Shown: positions 13,047 through 14,518 of the stretch, piece by piece
Layout of the letters: the number at the start of each line of letters is the position of its first letter
Numbering within the stretch: position 1 is the first letter of the stretch
From: an uncultured Riemerella sp.
GTDB taxonomy: Bacteria; Bacteroidota; Bacteroidia; Flavobacteriales; Weeksellaceae
NCBI GenBank assembly: GCA_938037185.1
Contig: CALHQK010000091.1
Span: 1-14,518 of the forward strand
Length of the DNA stretch: 14,518 nt
Direction: 5' to 3'
Made by a program: the position numbers and the translations under genes
The notes under the pieces: generated by a model
Told to the model about the DNA's origin: nothing
The model's input: only the letters and a program-made list of their open reading frames with translations
The model's database searches: none

Positions 13047-14518
13047 ATGATAGGATTTCTAAAAAAAAAAATTGCCCTCTTATGGGCAAAAAAACATACC
13101 CAAAATGCTGAAATTTATAAACAAAATGCAGCGGCTGACCAAGAAAAACTTTTGTTTTCTTTACTGAAAACAGCCGAAAATACGCTTTTCGGAAAAGAGC
13201 ATCATTTTGGAGAAATCCATTCTATCAGAGATTATCAGGAGAAAGTTCCCATCAGTGATTATGAGGATTTAAAACCCTATATAGAGCGCATAAAAAACGA
13301 AGAAAAAGATATTCTATGGACTTCCCAGCCAGAATATTTCGCTAAAACATCTGGGACGACATCAGGCGCGAAGTACATTCCCATTTCAAAGGAGGGAATG
13401 CCTTACCAAATAGCGGCCGCACAATCGGCGATATTCCACTACATTGCCCAAAAAGACAATGCAGATTTTGTGGCAGGGAAAATGATTTTTCTGCAAGGTT
13501 CTCCAGAATTGGAAGAAATCAATGGCATCAAAACAGGCAGACTTTCGGGAATTGTGGCGCATCACATCCCAAATTACCTTCAGAAAAACAGACTGCCTTC
13601 CTACGAAACCAACTGCATAGAAGACTGGGAAACCAAGGTGGATAAAATCGTGGAAGAAACTGAAAATCAAAACATGACTTTGATTTCTGGTATTCCGCCA
13701 TGGCTCATTATGTATTTTGAAAAACTGATTGATAAAAAAGGCAAAAAAATAAAGGAAATTTTTCCAAATCTTCAGCTCATCATCACAGGAGGAGTAAACT
13801 ATGAACCTTACCGAGAAAAAATGGAGCATCTTTTGGGAGGCGAGGTGGATATTATCCAGACCTTTCCAGCGAGTGAGGGCTTTTTCGCTTTTCAAGATGA
13901 CTACACGCAGGAAGGGCTTTTGCTTTTGACCAATCATGGAATTTTCTATGAATTCGTTCCATTAGAAGAGTTTGGAAAACCTAATGCAAGGAGATTGACT
14001 TTATCAGAAATTGAGCTAAATAAAGATTATGCTTTGGTTATCAGTACTAATTCTGGGCTTTGGGCATATTCCATCGGCGATGTGGTTCGTTTTATTTCTA
14101 AAAATCCTCACCGAGTTTTGGTGAGCGGGCGAACGAAACATTTTACCTCTGCTTTTGGAGAACATGTGATTGCTTTTGAGGTGGAAGAAGCCATGAAAGC
14201 CACTGTGGCAAAGCACTCAGCGCAAATTACTGAGTTTCACCTTGCACCGCAGGTAACACCTGAAAACAAGGAATTTCCTTATCACGAGTGGTTTATAGAA
14301 TTTGAAAAACAGCCAGAGGATTTGGAGGAATTTAGGAAAACACTGGATTTGGAGATGAGGGAGCGAAATGTTTATTATGATGATTTGATTTCAGGGAATA
14401 TTCTTCAATCGTTGAAAATCAGTTGTTTGGCTAAAAATGCTTTTCAAGAATATGCCAAAGCAGAAGGGAAACTGGGCGGACAGAACAAAATCCCACGACT
14501 TGCCAACGATAGGAAAAT
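13047..14518 (+). CDS. GH3-family acyl-adenylate-forming protein (C-terminus beyond window)
   Basis: The frame starts with ATG at 13047, 10 bases after ftsE, and stays open to the window end (490 codons); the family is usually about 500 residues, so only a short C-terminus is missing. It matches bacterial GH3 auxin-responsive-promoter-like proteins: the ATP-binding motif TSGTTSGAKYIPIS at 101-114, then ISGIPPWLIMYFEKL, IITGGVNYEPYR, the adenylate-site stretch TFPASEGFFAFQ, YSIGDVVRF and VSGRTKHFTSAFGEHV. Plant members adenylate jasmonate or auxin and join them to amino acids; the substrate of bacterial members is unknown. It probably shares a transcript with ftsE. The start codons run over a ten-A tract (13061-13070), but the frame is intact as given. 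No signal peptide is visible. Confidence 0.88.
   Translation, partial: MIGFLKKKIALLWAKKHTQNAEIYKQNAAADQEKLLFSLLKTAENTLFGKEHHFGEIHSIRDYQEKVPISDYEDLKPYIERIKNEEKDILWTSQPEYFAKTSGTTSGAKYIPISKEGMPYQIAAAQSAIFHYIAQKDNADFVAGKMIFLQGSPELEEINGIKTGRLSGIVAHHIPNYLQKNRLPSYETNCIEDWETKVDKIVEETENQNMTLISGIPPWLIMYFEKLIDKKGKKIKEIFPNLQLIITGGVNYEPYREKMEHLLGGEVDIIQTFPASEGFFAFQDDYTQEGLLLLTNHGIFYEFVPLEEFGKPNARRLTLSEIELNKDYALVISTNSGLWAYSIGDVVRFISKNPHRVLVSGRTKHFTSAFGEHVIAFEVEEAMKATVAKHSAQITEFHLAPQVTPENKEFPYHEWFIEFEKQPEDLEEFRKTLDLEMRERNVYYDDLISGNILQSLKISCLAKNAFQEYAKAEGKLGGQNKIPRLANDRK

Noticed and set aside
13386..13937. 183-residue minus-strand ORF
   Set aside because: It lies wholly antisense inside the GH3-like gene, whose frame has clear family motifs; the antisense product is Phe/His-rich with no recognisable domain.

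Overview
The window looks like an ordinary chromosomal stretch from a low-GC Bacteroidota, most likely a flavobacterium of the Weeksellaceae type (Chryseobacterium, Riemerella, Bergeyella and relatives). The reasons are Bacteroidota-style promoters (a TAnnTTTG -7 box, sometimes with TTG about 19 bases upstream), near absence of strong Shine-Dalgarno sequences, protein forms typical of the phylum (a GluRS with no zinc-knuckle cysteines, GpsA beginning GSGSFATA, solo FtsE, a bacterial GH3-like protein) and a small secreted protein resembling a flavobacterial DUF family. The genus is an inference from protein style, not from a database match.

Left part, 1-5901, mostly minus strand. A metal- or cofactor-uptake type solute-binding lipoprotein (cut by the window edge) lies 15 bases downstream of a class I SAM methyltransferase, as one operon. 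Next come tsf (EF-Ts) with its own terminator and promoter, a divergent plus-strand gene for a secreted protein of unknown function, a perfect bidirectional hairpin terminator, then accA (acetyl-CoA carboxylase carboxyltransferase alpha) and gltX (glutamyl-tRNA synthetase). accA has a near-ideal promoter of its own at the end of gltX.

Middle, 5902-6370. This gap between the divergent gltX and clpB is the least ordinary part. It holds two tandem copies of a roughly 110-base C-rich repeat, each built of long and short subunits, then a 16-base direct repeat pair just upstream of clpB.

Right part, 6371-14518, all plus strand. clpB (disaggregase) is followed by a 15-bp inverted repeat with a long loop and a strong terminator. 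Then come a gpsA - small unknown protein - CHY zinc finger operon with 1-3 base spacing, closed by a terminator overlapping the last stop codon; mtaB (tRNA ms2t6A methylthiotransferase); ftsE (cell-division ABC ATPase); and a GH3-family adenylating enzyme that runs off the window end. Most genes serve housekeeping roles: translation (tsf, gltX, mtaB), lipid synthesis (accA, gpsA), proteostasis (clpB) and division (ftsE). I found no rRNA, tRNA, CRISPR array, IS element or phage gene. No whole new multigene system is visible; the items most worth a second look are the methyltransferase/binding-protein pair, the repeat block before clpB, and the unknown small proteins.
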